Below are positions 1 to 9,799 of a stretch of DNA of 64,000 nt, in pieces. Positions within the stretch are counted from its first letter, which is position 1. Every line of letters starts with the position of its first letter. This stretch comes from DYRB01 sp963802205. GTDB lineage: Bacteria > Pseudomonadota > Gammaproteobacteria > Chromatiales > Chromatiaceae. The translations under genes and the position numbers were made by a program. The notes under the pieces were generated by a model. It worked only from the letters and a program-made list of their open reading frames with translations, was not told where the DNA came from and searched no databases. The stretch spans positions 1 to 64,000 of the forward strand of contig CAWDHW010000021.1 in NCBI GenBank assembly GCA_963802205.1. The letters run 5' to 3'.

Positions 1-391
1 GCAGCTGGTCGAGGATGCCCAGGTGAAGGCACCGTGGGCCGCGCCGCCTTGGAGGGCGAGGTCCACCGGCAGCGCGTCTGGCGCTATGTTCGGGATGGAT
101 CGGCCATGTGTGCTCCAGGGACGAACCTGTGGTTACAGCGAGAGGGGCGTTAGGCCGCGCCGGTCCGGCAGATCGATAGGGCTCGGCTTCGGGATCGGAC
201 AGGCCGCTATCGCGACCTGCGAGTCTACTGGCGCCTGTCCGGGGTGTCCAGACGGACTGATGGCGGACGCCGTGGAATTGACGACGGTCGCTTGGTGGCC
301 TGCCAAATCTGCTAGAATCGCCTGACTTCTACCCCACGGCCACCTCGCCGCCTCGGCGAGCCTCAGCCCCCGAACCCCGAGGAATTTTCCC
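1..391. other. Left-edge region without a confident gene
   Basis: No recognisable gene lies here. A plus-strand frame open from the first base to a TAG at 151-153 could be the last 50 codons of a gene cut by the window edge (it ends in the residues WLQREGR), but it matches no family I know. The rest is non-coding and presumably carries the promoter of the DUF1269 gene. A TAGAAT at 313-318 with a TTGGTG at 292-297 is a possible -10/-35 pair, but the 15-base spacing is short. Confidence 0.4.
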
Positions 392-886
392 TTGAGCAAT
401 CTGATTGTGATTTCCTTCCCTGATGAACAAACGGCGTTCGCCATGCGCGATGCCCTGACCAAAATGCAAAAGGAATACCTGATCGAGATGGAGGATGTGG
501 TGGTCGTCACCAAGGACGCTGAAGGCAAGGTGAAGCTGCACCAGGCCGTGAACCTTACCGCCATGGGGGCCGCCAGCGGCGGGTTCTGGGGCATGCTGAT
601 CGGCATGGTGTTCCTGAACCCGCTGCTGGGCGCGGCCATCGGTGCCGGTGCCGGCGCCCTGTCGGGTAAGTTCACCGACCTCGGCATCAACGACGACTTC
701 ATGAAGGGGCTGGCCGAGTCGTTCCAGCCTGGCTGTTCGGCGATCTTCGTCCTGGTCCGCAAGGCCACAGAGGACAAGGTTCTGGAGGGGCTGGCGTCCT
801 TCGCGGGCAAGGGTAAGGTGCTGCGCACCTCTCTGACCAAAGATGAGGAGGCGGGGCTGCGCGCCTTCATCGAGGGTCAGGGCTAA
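392..886 (+). CDS. DUF1269 domain-containing membrane protein
   Basis: This 164-residue protein has the DUF1269 layout. A short N-terminal alpha/beta part carries the phrase VVVVTKDAEGKVKLHQ (about residues 36-51). A Gly/Ala-rich hydrophobic hairpin follows at about 58-92 (GGFWGMLIGM then GAAIGAGAGAL), and a soluble C-terminal part comes last. Family members are small inner-membrane or membrane-associated proteins without an assigned biochemical role. The start is TTG at 392, chosen because a GAGG Shine-Dalgarno lies just upstream at 379-382 and the family N-terminus (LIVISFPDEQTA) begins there. It stands alone; the next gene begins 113 bases downstream on the same strand. Confidence 0.85.
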   Translation: MSNLIVISFPDEQTAFAMRDALTKMQKEYLIEMEDVVVVTKDAEGKVKLHQAVNLTAMGAASGGFWGMLIGMVFLNPLLGAAIGAGAGALSGKFTDLGINDDFMKGLAESFQPGCSAIFVLVRKATEDKVLEGLASFAGKGKVLRTSLTKDEEAGLRAFIEGQG

Positions 887-999
887 CTGGCCTTCGGCGA
901 TTTCTGGCTCGGAAACCGCCTTGAGTTGGCCCGCAGCCCACAAATCGAGGGGACGCGGGCTTAGGCGCATAACGCTGTAGACCGCAGGGGTGCAAGGCG

Positions 1000-2460
1000 A
1001 TGGGTAAGAGGCTGATCAAGGTGTTGAAACTGGCGGTCTGGTTGGTGGTTGGGGCCGCCATCGCCTTCCTTGGCGTTCGCGTCTACGACTCGCAACGGGG
1101 TGCGCCCCTGGAATCTTGGCACACCTTTGTCCCCCACGAACTTCACGCCGACGAGATCGACCAGGCCGACTGGAAGCGCTACCTCGAGGCCGAGGCCGCG
1201 GTGTTCGAGGAGGTCCGTACCGAGGTCACCCAGAGCCTGGATTCCGAGGAGCGGGTCCCGGCGAATCGCTATTTCTCCGATAGCCCCATCTACCCGGGGC
1301 GATTCACTCAGGACTGGAATCGCTCCTTTACCCTGGAGCCGAGCGGCCCCCCCACGGGGGTTGTGGTCTTGCTCCACGGCCTGACGGACTCACCCTACAG
1401 TCAGCGGCACATCGCCCGAAGCTATCAGGCGCACGGCTTCGTTGCGATTGCGCCACGTCTGCCTGGCCACGGAACAGTCCCCGCCGGGCTCACGGACGTG
1501 GTCTGGGAGGACTGGACGGCGGCGACCCGGTTGGCGGTGCGTGAGGCGAGGCGGCGGGTGGGACCCGGGCTGCCCCTGCACATCGTGGGCTTCTCCAATG
1601 GCGGGGCACTCGCCATGAAGTACGCCCTGGACGCTATTGACGACCCCAGCCTGCCCAAGGCGGATCGCATCATCCTGCTCTCGCCTATGATCGGCATCAC
1701 CGAGATGGCACGCTTCGCCGGCTTCGCCGGCCTGCCGGCGGTCTTCCCGGCCTTTGCCAAGGCCGCCTGGCTTGCGGTCCTGCCGGAGTTCAACCCGTTC
1801 AAATACAACTCCTTCCCCGTCAATGGGGCGCGACAATCGTCGCTGCTCACCCGTGCCCTTCAGCCGCGCATCGCCCGCTTCGCCCGCGAGGGCCGGCTCA
1901 AGGACCTGCCGCCCATCCTCACCTTCCAGTCGCTGACGGACTTTACGGTCAGCACCCAGGCCATCGTCGATGCCCTCTATGCCCAGATCCCGGATAACGG
2001 CAGCGAACTGGTGCTGTTCGACCTCAACCGCCATACGCAGTTTGGGCTGCTTCTGTTGCGTCGCAACATCGACACCCTGCTGACCCGGTTGCTCCCGCCG
2101 ACGCCACGGCACTTCCGTACCACCCTGGTGACCAATGCCGGCACCGGCTCTGCGGCGGTGGAGGAGCGGGTCACGGAGGCCGGGGCGACGACCGAGACCG
2201 TCCGCCCCCTGGGCCTGGACTACCCGGACCAGGTCTTTTCGCTCTCCCATGTCGCCATACCCTTCCCGCTGGACGATTCCCTCTATGGCATGACACCGAA
2301 CCTCAGCGACGACTTTGGCATCCACTTGGGTGCCATGTCGGTACGTGGGGAGCGCGGCACCCTGATCGTCAGCATGGATGCCTTGATCCGCATGTCCTCT
2401 AACCCCTTCTTCCCCTACCTCCTCGGCCGCATCGAGGAGGGAATGAACCCGGGCCCCTGA
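1000..2460 (+). CDS. Membrane-anchored alpha/beta hydrolase (lipase/esterase-like)
   Basis: This 486-residue alpha/beta hydrolase starts with an N-terminal membrane helix (about residues 8-27) that probably anchors it to the cytoplasmic membrane with the catalytic domain outside. The oxyanion HG pair is at 126-127 (LLHGLTDSP). The nucleophile elbow is GFSNG with Ser199. A late SLSHVAIPF supplies the likely catalytic His and LTDF is a candidate for the acid. Substrate cannot be told from sequence; carboxylic esters or lipids are typical for this fold. ATG 1000 is preceded by a purine-rich GCAAGGCG. The AI-2E-family permease follows 58 bases later on the same strand and could be co-transcribed. 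Confidence 0.85.
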   Translation: MGKRLIKVLKLAVWLVVGAAIAFLGVRVYDSQRGAPLESWHTFVPHELHADEIDQADWKRYLEAEAAVFEEVRTEVTQSLDSEERVPANRYFSDSPIYPGRFTQDWNRSFTLEPSGPPTGVVVLLHGLTDSPYSQRHIARSYQAHGFVAIAPRLPGHGTVPAGLTDVVWEDWTAATRLAVREARRRVGPGLPLHIVGFSNGGALAMKYALDAIDDPSLPKADRIILLSPMIGITEMARFAGFAGLPAVFPAFAKAAWLAVLPEFNPFKYNSFPVNGARQSSLLTRALQPRIARFAREGRLKDLPPILTFQSLTDFTVSTQAIVDALYAQIPDNGSELVLFDLNRHTQFGLLLLRRNIDTLLTRLLPPTPRHFRTTLVTNAGTGSAAVEERVTEAGATTETVRPLGLDYPDQVFSLSHVAIPFPLDDSLYGMTPNLSDDFGIHLGAMSVRGERGTLIVSMDALIRMSSNPFFPYLLGRIEEGMNPGP

Positions 2461-2518
2461 CGGCGTGGGCGGACTTAAGCCCGCGCGGTCCCCTTGTCCC
2501 GACCACGGAGATCCGACT

Positions 2519-3628
2519 ATGAACCCAGAGCCCAGTTGGAGCCCCCAGGCACGCGGCCTGATCGTCGTCGCGGCCCTCGTGATCGTCCTGGCGGGTCTGC
2601 AGGGGGCCGCACCCCTGCTCGGCCCCATCCTGCTCGCGGCCTTCATTGCCGTGGTGGCCACCCCGCCGCTGCGGCTCATGCGCAGGTACGGCGCACCCAA
2701 GTGGGCCGCCCTGCTGATTATCGGGTTCCTGTTGTTCGACTTGGGCAGCCTCTTTGCGCTGGCGACCACAGGGGCCTTGGAAGGCTTCAGGCACAGCCTG
2801 CCGAGCTACCAGGAGCGGCTGGTGCTCTTGAGTGCAGAACTCGGGGACTGGCTTGAGGGCCTGGGAATGCCGAACTCCCGCGAGGCGGTGCCCGACATCC
2901 TGGATCCGGCCTTGGCGATGGCCCTCACCAGGACCTTTCTCTCGAATATCGGTGGCGTCTTTTCCACGGGCCTGTTGGTCCTGTTCACCGTCCTGTTCAT
3001 CCTACTCGAGGCGGCCGGCATGCCGGCCAAGCTGAAGGCGGCCTTCAAACCCACGGCGGAGACGGAGGCACGCATTCAGAAGATGCTGTCCTCCATCAAC
3101 CGGTACATGGTGATCAAGACCCTGGCCAGTCTGGCAACTGCGGCCCTCATCTGGATCTGGCTGTGGTATCTCGGTCTCGACTTCGCCGTCCTCTGGGCAC
3201 TGCTCGCCTTCCTGCTGAACTTCGTACCCTTCGTCGGTGCCGTCCTGATGGCGGCCCCGGCCATCCTGCTGGCCCTGGTGCAGACCGACATCCAGACCAC
3301 CTTGCTGGTCGCTCTGGGTTATCTGGTCGTCAATACCGCCATCGGGAGCATCCTGGAGCCGAGGTTCATGGGGAAGGGGCTCGGCATCTCCACCCTGGCG
3401 GTCTTTCTGTCGCTGCTGTTCTGGGGCTTCGTGTTCGGCACAGCGGGGGTGTTCCTGTCGGTGCCGCTGACCATGGTGCTCATCATCGCCCTGGACGCCA
3501 GCCCCAGGACCAGGCCCATCGCCATACTCCTGGGCCCCGACCTGGCCCCGGACACGGCCTCGGGCGGACCAGCGGCGGCGAGTCCGGTCCAGACCGCGCC
3601 CGGCCAGGATCGGGAAGGCACCCAGTAG
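2519..3628 (+). CDS. AI-2E family transporter (PerM/UPF0118)
   Basis: This 369-residue polytopic inner-membrane protein has the layout of the AI-2E/PerM family. Two closely spaced N-terminal helices (LIVVAALVIVLAG and ILLAAFIAVVAT) come first, then a third near residues 55-75. A soluble region is followed by a C-terminal bundle including NFVPFVGAVLMAAPA, the usual family signature with Pro and Gly. Members export small molecules or ions; E. coli TqsA moves autoinducer-2, but many homologues have other or unknown substrates, so AI-2 transport should not be assumed. The start at ATG 2519 has a GGAG Shine-Dalgarno 9 bases upstream. A longer open frame from 2465 lacks one. It converges on the glutaminase gene, with 23 bases between stops. 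Confidence 0.88.
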   Translation: MNPEPSWSPQARGLIVVAALVIVLAGLQGAAPLLGPILLAAFIAVVATPPLRLMRRYGAPKWAALLIIGFLLFDLGSLFALATTGALEGFRHSLPSYQERLVLLSAELGDWLEGLGMPNSREAVPDILDPALAMALTRTFLSNIGGVFSTGLLVLFTVLFILLEAAGMPAKLKAAFKPTAETEARIQKMLSSINRYMVIKTLASLATAALIWIWLWYLGLDFAVLWALLAFLLNFVPFVGAVLMAAPAILLALVQTDIQTTLLVALGYLVVNTAIGSILEPRFMGKGLGISTLAVFLSLLFWGFVFGTAGVFLSVPLTMVLIIALDASPRTRPIAILLGPDLAPDTASGGPAAASPVQTAPGQDREGTQ

Positions 3629-3651
3629 GGCACCACGTCCAGGCGGCAGCT

Positions 3652-4656
3652 TCAGGGCTTTGGGTCTTGGCCGGGCCCGGTGGCGGGCTGGGAGGCGAAC
3701 AGGTTCAGACCCAGTTGCTCGGACAGGAAACGGGCCGTGAGTTGCCCCTTGACGCTGTTGCCCGCATCGTCCAGGGGCGGGGCGAAGGTCGCCAGGCCCC
3801 CCTTACCCGGGGCCACGGTGATCATGCCACCGCTGACGCCGCTCTTGCCCGGGAGCCCGGTGGCATAGAGCCAGTCCCCCGAGCTCTCGTAGAGCCCGGC
3901 GGTCACCATGACCGCCAGGACGTGCTGGCAGTGGACCGCATCGATGACCGCCTCGCGGGTGACCGGGTTGACCCCGCCGTTGGCCAGGGTGGCGGCCATC
4001 ACCGCCAGGTCCCGGGCGGTCACCCGCAGGGCGCACTGGCGGGTGTAGACGTCGGTGGCCTCCATCGGGTCGAAGTAGATGCGCTCATAGCTGTGCAGCA
4101 GGCTGGCGATCCCGGCATTGCGCCGATTGGCCCCGGCCTCGGAGCGGTAGACCTCCTCGTCGAGCCCCAGGGCGCGCCCGGCAAAACGCGACAGGCCGTC
4201 CTGGACGAAGCGCCACTTGGCCTCGGCGGTCTCCCCCGGGGCCAGGCTGGTGGCGGCGATGGCACCGGCATTCACCATCGGGTTGGTCAGGCCGTCGCCT
4301 GAGCGCTCCACCGCCAGCACCGAGTTGAAGGGCAGCCCGGTGCTGTTGACGCCGAGCAGGCGACGGGCCTCGTCCTCGCCGATGGCCTGGCAGATCAGCC
4401 CGAAGACGAAGGGCTTGGAGATGCTCTGGATGGTGAAACCGACCTCGGTGTCCCCCACGCCGTAACAGGCGCCGGAGACCCCGGCCAGGCAGACCCCGAA
4501 GAGGTGGTCCGGGACCTGGGCCAGGGCCGGGATGTAGTCGGCATTCCTGCCGCTCCTGTCAGGGGCGAAACGGGCATGGGCCTCGTCGAGCAGGGCCTGC
4601 ACCCGAGCCGGGTCGGGCAGGTGTCCGGTGGAGACGCAGTGGGGGTGGCTGGTCAT
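3652..4656 (-). CDS. glsA: Glutaminase A
   Basis: Serine-dependent glutaminase that hydrolyses L-glutamine to glutamate and ammonia in the cytoplasm. The 334 residues are close to the usual bacterial length of about 310. The beta-lactamase-like S-x-x-K motif is SISK at 78-81, followed by the strongly conserved NPMVNAGAI, and a Gly-rich C-terminal region contains LPGKSGVSGG. These are the hallmark blocks of the family. It lies 20 bases upstream of the Anbu peptidase stop on the same strand order, so glsA could be read with the gene below it. The acid-resistance partner GadC seen with E. coli glsA is absent. Confidence 0.95.
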   Translation of the reverse strand: MTSHPHCVSTGHLPDPARVQALLDEAHARFAPDRSGRNADYIPALAQVPDHLFGVCLAGVSGACYGVGDTEVGFTIQSISKPFVFGLICQAIGEDEARRLLGVNSTGLPFNSVLAVERSGDGLTNPMVNAGAIAATSLAPGETAEAKWRFVQDGLSRFAGRALGLDEEVYRSEAGANRRNAGIASLLHSYERIYFDPMEATDVYTRQCALRVTARDLAVMAATLANGGVNPVTREAVIDAVHCQHVLAVMVTAGLYESSGDWLYATGLPGKSGVSGGMITVAPGKGGLATFAPPLDDAGNSVKGQLTARFLSEQLGLNLFASQPATGPGQDPKP

Positions 4657-4676
4657 GGGGCGTCGATGCCTTTCGG

Positions 4677-5456
4677 TCAGCCCTGGGGCTGGGCGCGGCC
4701 CAGTTCCCAGGGAAAGCGCGGCAACGCCAAAAAGGCCTGACGCTGGCTCTCATGCCAACTGGCCGTCAGGGCCTGAAGCTCCGGCGAGTCGTTGTCCAGC
4801 CTGAGGCGGTGGGACAGGGCCAGTTGGTCCCGCGGGCAGATGGCAACCTCGAAGGGTGGGGCGACGGTGAGGTTGGAGCGGGCCGTACCCTCCAGGGAGA
4901 CCAGGCAGAGGCGCGCCCCGTCGTCCAGGGACAGCCCCGGGTGAGCGATGCGGTCCAGCACCGGTTTGCCGAACTTGCTCTCGCCGATCTGAAGGTACGG
5001 CGTCTCCTGGGTGGCGGCGATGGCGTTGCCCTGGGGATAGATGAGGAGGAGCCCCTGGGGCTGACCGGCGATCTGCCCGCCCAGGATGAAGGTGGCCTCG
5101 GCGCTGGCCCCCACCTGACGCAGGGCCGGGCCGTGCTCGTTCTGCACCGCCAGGCTGACCTGACCGATGTAGTTCGCCGCCTCGAACAGGTAGTTGGCGT
5201 TGAGCAGGTTCACCCCCGGGGCCAGGTGGCCAGACGAGGGATGGGCCGCCTGGTCCAGGTCGCGGCGGATCCGGTCCAAGACCTCCCGGGTGGTCGCCAG
5301 GCTGCCGGCCGCGAGCAGGACGAAGATCCGGTCCGGGGCCGGCTGGAACAGGTGCAGCTTGCTGTAGGACGAGATGTAATCGACCCCGGCGTTGGTGCGG
5401 GAGTCGGAGGCCAGAACCAGGCCCTGGTCGAGCAGGAGTCCAACGCAGTAAGTCAT
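4677..5456 (-). CDS. Anbu-type proteasome-like peptidase
   Basis: The 259-residue protein belongs to the Anbu (ancestral beta-subunit) branch of the Ntn-hydrolase fold, COG3484. It begins MTYCVGLLLDQGLVLASDSR, so Thr2 can become the N-terminal nucleophile after Met removal, and the LASDSRTNAG segment is typical. Anbu assembles into open helical or ring particles in the cytosol; its substrates are not established. Anbu genes usually sit with an ATP-grasp protein, an alpha-E protein and a transglutaminase-like protein. None of these is here, so this copy is separated from its normal partners. The start at ATG 5456 is dictated by the nucleophile position and has a GGGAG upstream. Confidence 0.85.
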   Translation of the reverse strand: MTYCVGLLLDQGLVLASDSRTNAGVDYISSYSKLHLFQPAPDRIFVLLAAGSLATTREVLDRIRRDLDQAAHPSSGHLAPGVNLLNANYLFEAANYIGQVSLAVQNEHGPALRQVGASAEATFILGGQIAGQPQGLLLIYPQGNAIAATQETPYLQIGESKFGKPVLDRIAHPGLSLDDGARLCLVSLEGTARSNLTVAPPFEVAICPRDQLALSHRLRLDNDSPELQALTASWHESQRQAFLALPRFPWELGRAQPQG

Positions 5457-5742
5457 AGGGGATGGGTCTCCCTGAGGGTGGGGGGATGCAGGGCCAGGGG
5501 CGGGCGGGGCGGGTCGATCTGGCGGAATTCGACAGTATCCTCGCCAAGGCCGGGTCGGGGCCGCCGCGCCGGGGCGACGAGGCCCAAGGCGACGGGGCGC
5601 CACGTTAACCGTGGTCTGGTCTGCATTCTCGCACGGGTTCGCCGCCAGGCGACGGTCATTGCATCCGACGGCACCTCCTTGTGCCACGGGATGTTCCCTC
5701 TCGTCGGCATCGCCACAGGCGCGGTCGGCGCCAGGTCGCTCG

Positions 5743-6220
5743 TCACTTGGCGGGGGCGGGGGCCTTCGCCTTGTCCAGGAACTGGGTGGCGGTCGGCCCC
5801 ATGCCGCTCGAGTTGGAGGACCACGGGCTCGTCTTTGGTCGCGACGAAGTGGTTCACTCCGGCCGGTTCCACATAGAAGCAGCCGGGGGGAAGCGGCTGG
5901 AGCTTGGTCTCGTCGAACTTGTCGCCGTAACCGATGTACCAGGTCCCGGAGAGGATGGTGTAGCTCCTCTGGTCGGGATGGGTATGCGCCTGGATGACGA
6001 AGTTCGGCGGGAACCGGACCCGCTCGATGTAGGGCCCCTGCGTCTTCGAGCTGCCGAGCAGCGCCGCGTTCTCGACGCCGGGCACCCGGCCGGGCTTCCA
6101 GGTGAGCTGTGAGGGTGTCAGCGCGACGGCGCCTGCGGGAAGTTCCCCGCCGATGCCTGGGATGGCCAACGCGCACAGCGTGGTGGCGGTTGCAAGGCCG
6201 CGCAGGATGTTCTGGTTCAT
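5743..6220 (-). pseudogene. Secreted cupin-domain protein, frame broken near the 3' end
   Basis: A signal peptide (NILRGLATATTLCALAIPG) precedes a single cupin domain with the metal-ligand pattern HTHPDQ and a later PAGVNHF. Such small periplasmic cupins are of unassigned function. In the open frame the tail after VVLQL turns into low-complexity sequence that runs on to 5453, overlapping the Anbu gene. Skipping one base at about 5807-5811 gives GMGPTATQFLDKAK and a TGA at 5745-5743, a sensible short C-terminus of 158 residues in total. I therefore place the original end at 5743 and treat the locus as carrying a one-base insertion, either a mutation or a sequencing error. The loss affects only the last 16 residues or so. 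Confidence 0.75.
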
Positions 6221-6250
6221 GTTGCCTCCTTCGAGCGTGTCCGAGGTGTC

Positions 6251-6577
6251 TCAATGCCCCAGGGAGAGGCGGGCCGGCTGCGCCCCCGCGTCCGCGACGC
6301 CGTTGCCGGTGTCATCGAGGCTCCAGGTGAAACCCGTCAGCCGGTAGGCCAGCAAGATCGGCCGGCCGTCGACCGAGGCCGTCACCCTGACCTCCGTGGG
6401 CGAGTGGATAGAGCGTCCATCCACCGCAAGGGCGGCACGGGGGTAGCGTTGGGTGAGCCCCTGGCACACCAGCCCGGAGCTTGGCCCGATGTCGCCGATC
6501 TCGGGCGGGTCCGTCACGCAGGTCGCGTTCGCGCCCAGGGCGACCGAAAGCAGGACGAGGATGAACATTGTCTTCAT
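6251..6577 (-). CDS. Small secreted protein of unknown function
   Basis: This 108-residue protein begins with a clear signal peptide (MKTMFILVLLSVALGANA) and has two cysteines in the mature part (ATCVTDPP and LVCQGLTQ), possibly a disulfide. The body VDGRSIHSPTEVRVTASVDG looks like a small beta domain. I do not recognise the family. ATG 6577 has a good GGAGG 9 bases upstream; the frame also opens 15 codons earlier without a ribosome site. It lies 31 bases upstream of the cupin gene on the same strand, so the two secreted proteins are probably co-transcribed. Confidence 0.7.
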   Translation of the reverse strand: MKTMFILVLLSVALGANATCVTDPPEIGDIGPSSGLVCQGLTQRYPRAALAVDGRSIHSPTEVRVTASVDGRPILLAYRLTGFTWSLDDTGNGVADAGAQPARLSLGH

Positions 6578-6858
6578 GGTCGTGACCTCCATCGTTTGGG
6601 GAATCGTGCTGTTGAGCCCCACTCTGTTGCCGAGACGGGGCGGGCTCGACGCCTCCGTCTACGGGTACAAGTCTGGACCCGGGTGGGTCCCGGCCCTATT
6701 GACCCGACGGACTAAGACGAAGGTCGCAGCCGCGGGCAAGCAACCGCAACAGACTGTTCGGACGCGGCTTTTACGAAACCTTGTCGGTCGCTTGGAAGGG
6801 GGATTTAATACCCTGGACTTAGCACCATCGGGCCTGTCACGAACCACGGGAGCGGGCG

Positions 6859-7551
6859 GTGAAGATTCTGGTTGCCGACGATCATCCGCTGCTGCGCGAG
6901 GCGCTGCTCCCGGTGCTGCGGGAGCTGGAGGGCGGGGTGACGCCGATCGAGGCAGCGGACGGCGATGCGGTGCGGCGCCTGGCCGCCGAGCACCCCGACA
7001 TCGACCTGGTGCTGCTCGACCTCTGCCTGCCCGGCGTGCGCGGGCTCACGCTGTTCGAGGACCTGCGCCGCGACTACCCGGCCCTGCCGCTCGTGGTGCT
7101 CTCCGCGCTGGACGACCCGGGCACCGTCAAGGCGGTGCTGGCTGGGGGCGCCCTGGGGTTCATCCCCAAGTCCTCGCCCCACCAGGTCATGGTCCAGGCG
7201 CTGCGTCTCGTGCTGGCGGGGGGGCGTTATCTGCCGCCGGAGCTGATGCCTGAGCTGGCCGGGGAGGACTGGGCATCGGTCCCGGCGCCAGCGGCGAGCC
7301 CTGGGACCTCTGGGGGGGCCTCGGCCGAGACCCTGGGCCTGACCGGGCGCCAGCAGCAGGTTCTCGCGCTCCTGGCGCAGGGGAAGTCGAACAAGCAGAT
7401 CTGCCGGGCGCTCGGCCTGGCGGAACCGACGGTGAAGGTCCATGTCACCGCCGTCCTCAAGGCGCTCAGGGTGACCAGCCGCGCCCAGGCGGTGGTCGCC
7501 ATCAACCGCCTCGGCCTGCGGTTCGAGGGGCCGGGCGCTGCGGGTGGCTAG
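6859..7551 (+). CDS. Two-component response regulator, NarL/FixJ type
   Basis: This 230-residue response regulator has an N-terminal receiver domain (acidic pocket DD at 7-8, phospho-acceptor Asp54 in LLLDLCLPG, Lys in FIPKSS). A Pro/Ala/Gly linker leads to a LuxR-type helix-turn-helix (LTGRQQQVLALLAQG, NKQICRALGLAEPTVKVHV). It acts in the cytoplasm as a DNA-binding transcription factor once phosphorylated. The gene converges on the hybrid kinase: the two stop codons share the bases CTAG at 7548-7551, and the kinase is the obvious partner. Its GTG start at 6859 follows a GGAGCGGGC Shine-Dalgarno. Confidence 0.93.
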   Translation: MKILVADDHPLLREALLPVLRELEGGVTPIEAADGDAVRRLAAEHPDIDLVLLDLCLPGVRGLTLFEDLRRDYPALPLVVLSALDDPGTVKAVLAGGALGFIPKSSPHQVMVQALRLVLAGGRYLPPELMPELAGEDWASVPAPAASPGTSGGASAETLGLTGRQQQVLALLAQGKSNKQICRALGLAEPTVKVHVTAVLKALRVTSRAQAVVAINRLGLRFEGPGAAGG

Positions 7552-9799
7552 CGGCGCGCGGCCGAGACCAAGTGCTCGACGAGGGCGCGCAGCTTGGCCG
7601 GCGCCACGGGCTTCGGCAGCAGCGGGTAACCGCTCGCCCTCACCGCGTTCAGGGACTCGGGCGCGGTGTCGGCGCTGACCAGCGCCGCCGGGATCGCCCT
7701 GCCGGCCACCGCCTGGAGCCGCCGGATGACCTCGATGCCGGTCTCGCTGCCGGGCAGGCGGTAGTCGCAGAGCAAGGCGTCGGGTGGCCGGTCGCGGCCT
7801 TCCAGGAGGGCGACGGCCTCCTCCCCGGTCGCCGCGACCGCCACCGTACAGCCCCACTGCGCGAGCAGGCTATGCATGGCGTCGCGCACCAGGGCGTCGT
7901 CGTCCACGACGAGCACCAGGGCGCCGTGCAGGGTGTCGGTCGCGTCCATTGAAGGTGCGGGGGACTGGGGTGCGGCCTGCCGCTCCCCGCGTGGCACCTC
8001 GCAGGCAAAGACCGAACCCTTGCCGAGGTGCGAGGTGACCTCGATCCGGCTGCCCAGCAAACCGGCCAGACGCGCGGCTATGGCGAGCCCCAGGCCAAGG
8101 CCCTGGCCCAGGCTGCCGACTTGCGGGTCGGCGGCCTGGTAGAACTCCTGGAAGATCGCCCGGCGCTGCTCGGGCGCGATGCCTATACCTGAGTCCCAGA
8201 CCTCGATGCGCACGCGCCCCCGGGCTGCGGCGGCGGCAGCCGATGAGGACACCGCCCTGCTGCGTGTAGCGCAGGGCGTTGGCGGCGAGGTTGAGCAGGA
8301 TGCGCCCCAGCAGCACTGGATCGCTGCGCACCCAGAGGCGGCTAGGGACTATGCGCAGGCGCAGTCCCTTCTCCGCCGCGCTGGGCGCGAAGGCGCTGCC
8401 GAGATGTTCGAGCAGGGTGGCGATGGCGAAGTCGGCTACCTTGGGCGAGATGGCGCCGGCATCCAGCCGCGAGATGTCGAGGATGGCGTCGAGCAACTCC
8501 TGAAGCGCCGTCACCGCGGCCCCGGCCTGGGCCGCGATGTGTCGGGTCTCCGCATCGCGGGCACGCTCCCCGAACTGGGCGACGAAGAGCCCGAGGGCGT
8601 GCAGCGGCTGGCGCAGGTCGTGGCTCGCGGCGCGCAGGAGGCGCGACCTCGCCTGGTTGGCGCGCTCCAGCTCCCGGGTGCGCTCGGTCACCTTGAGCTC
8701 CAGGTCCGCGTAGGACTCCGCGAGACGCCCGGCCATGAGGTTGAATTCATCGGCCAGGGCCTGGAATTCGTCGCCGGTCCTGACCTCCAGCCGGTGGTCC
8801 AGGGCGCCCGCCCCGATGCGCGCGGCCCCCTCTTGGAGGGCCCGGATGGGCAGGGTCACGTGCCGGGCCAGCGCCAGGCTCGCCAGCGCCGCGAGCGCGA
8901 CCGCGCCGAGGAACAGCACCGCGGTGCGCCCAACGGCGGCATACAGGGGGGCATAGGCCTCGGCGAGGGGCTGCTCGACCAGCACCACCCAGCCGAGCTC
9001 GGGGATCGGTGCGCTGGCGGCGAGCACGGGGTTGCCCTGGGGGTCGCGTCCGGTCCCCGGGTCCGGCGACCCCCGCAAATGCGTCAGAACGCTCTGCCAG
9101 GGCCGCCTGCACCTGGGGCAGGCTGGAGAGGTCGGTCTGCTTGAGCACCAGGCCGATGTCGGGGTGGGACAGGAGCAGGCCGCCGCGGTCCACAACATAG
9201 GCGTAGCCGGTGGCGCCTATGCGGATGCGCGAGACCATGTCCCAGACGAACTTGAGATTGACCTCGGCCAGGGTCACGCCCTCGCTGCGGCGTTCCGGCG
9301 CCACGGCCAGGGTCATGTAGGGCTCGGTCTCCTTGAGGAAGTGGACGGGGCCGAACCAGCTGTGCCCCGGCTTGATGCCGCGAAAGGCGGGATCGCCCGA
9401 GCGGTCGAAACCGACGCCCACCCGGTCCAGGCCAAGACGCGAGACCCGCACCTGCTCGTGCCCGCGTGCGTCCAGCCAGCTCGCCTCGGTGATGGCGGGG
9501 ACCTGGCGCAGGAGCTTCAGCAGCTCTACGTAGCGCTGATCGATGGGGTCGCCACCGCCGGCCTGGGGGAGCAGGGTCCAGCCGATCTGCCGCTCGATGT
9601 CCTTGGCGAACTGCTCGATGCGCAGGGCCGCCCCCAGCGCCTTCTCCCGCTGGAGGGTGAAGAGGGCGGCGCGCGTCTCCTGGCTGGCGAAGTAGAGCCC
9701 GGTCGCCTCGCTCACCAACAGGGCGGAGCCCACCAGCAGGAGAAAGTACCGGAAATACTTACGAAACAGCCGGTCCCGGACCCAGGCCCCCGCCCTCAT
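7548..9799 (-). pseudogene. Hybrid sensor histidine kinase, interrupted by two +1 frame breaks
   Basis: Read through two breaks, this is a 749-residue hybrid kinase. Its parts in order are an N-terminal helix (FLLLVGSALLVSEATGL), an extracytoplasmic Cache-like sensor (TGYAYVVDRGG, LLSHPDIG), a second helix (TAVLFLGAVALAALASLALA) and HAMP. Then come the HisKA H-box ASHDLRQPLHALG, the ATPase domain (N box NALRYTQQGG, DSGIGIAPEQ, GLGLGLAIAARL) and a C-terminal receiver with LVVDDD and LLCDYRLPG. Each break is one extra G in a five-G run (minus strand), at 9070-9074 and 8217-8221. Removing them leaves exactly 750 codons. The start overlaps the substrate-binding gene's stop (ATGA), so the two are translationally coupled. 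If the indels are real, no functional kinase is made; if they are errors, the locus is an intact kinase and regulator pair. Confidence 0.85.

Noticed and set aside
2519..3628. Assigning autoinducer-2 export to the permease
   Set aside because: The family is broad and nothing in the neighbourhood concerns AI-2.
3163..4302. Plus-strand frame of 379 codons across the AI-2E permease and glutaminase
   Set aside because: It crosses two genes in opposite directions and has shadow composition.
8217..9074. Programmed frameshifting in the hybrid kinase
   Set aside because: The two breaks are in G-runs without slippery heptamers or stimulatory hairpins that I can see, and similar breaks occur in unrelated genes.
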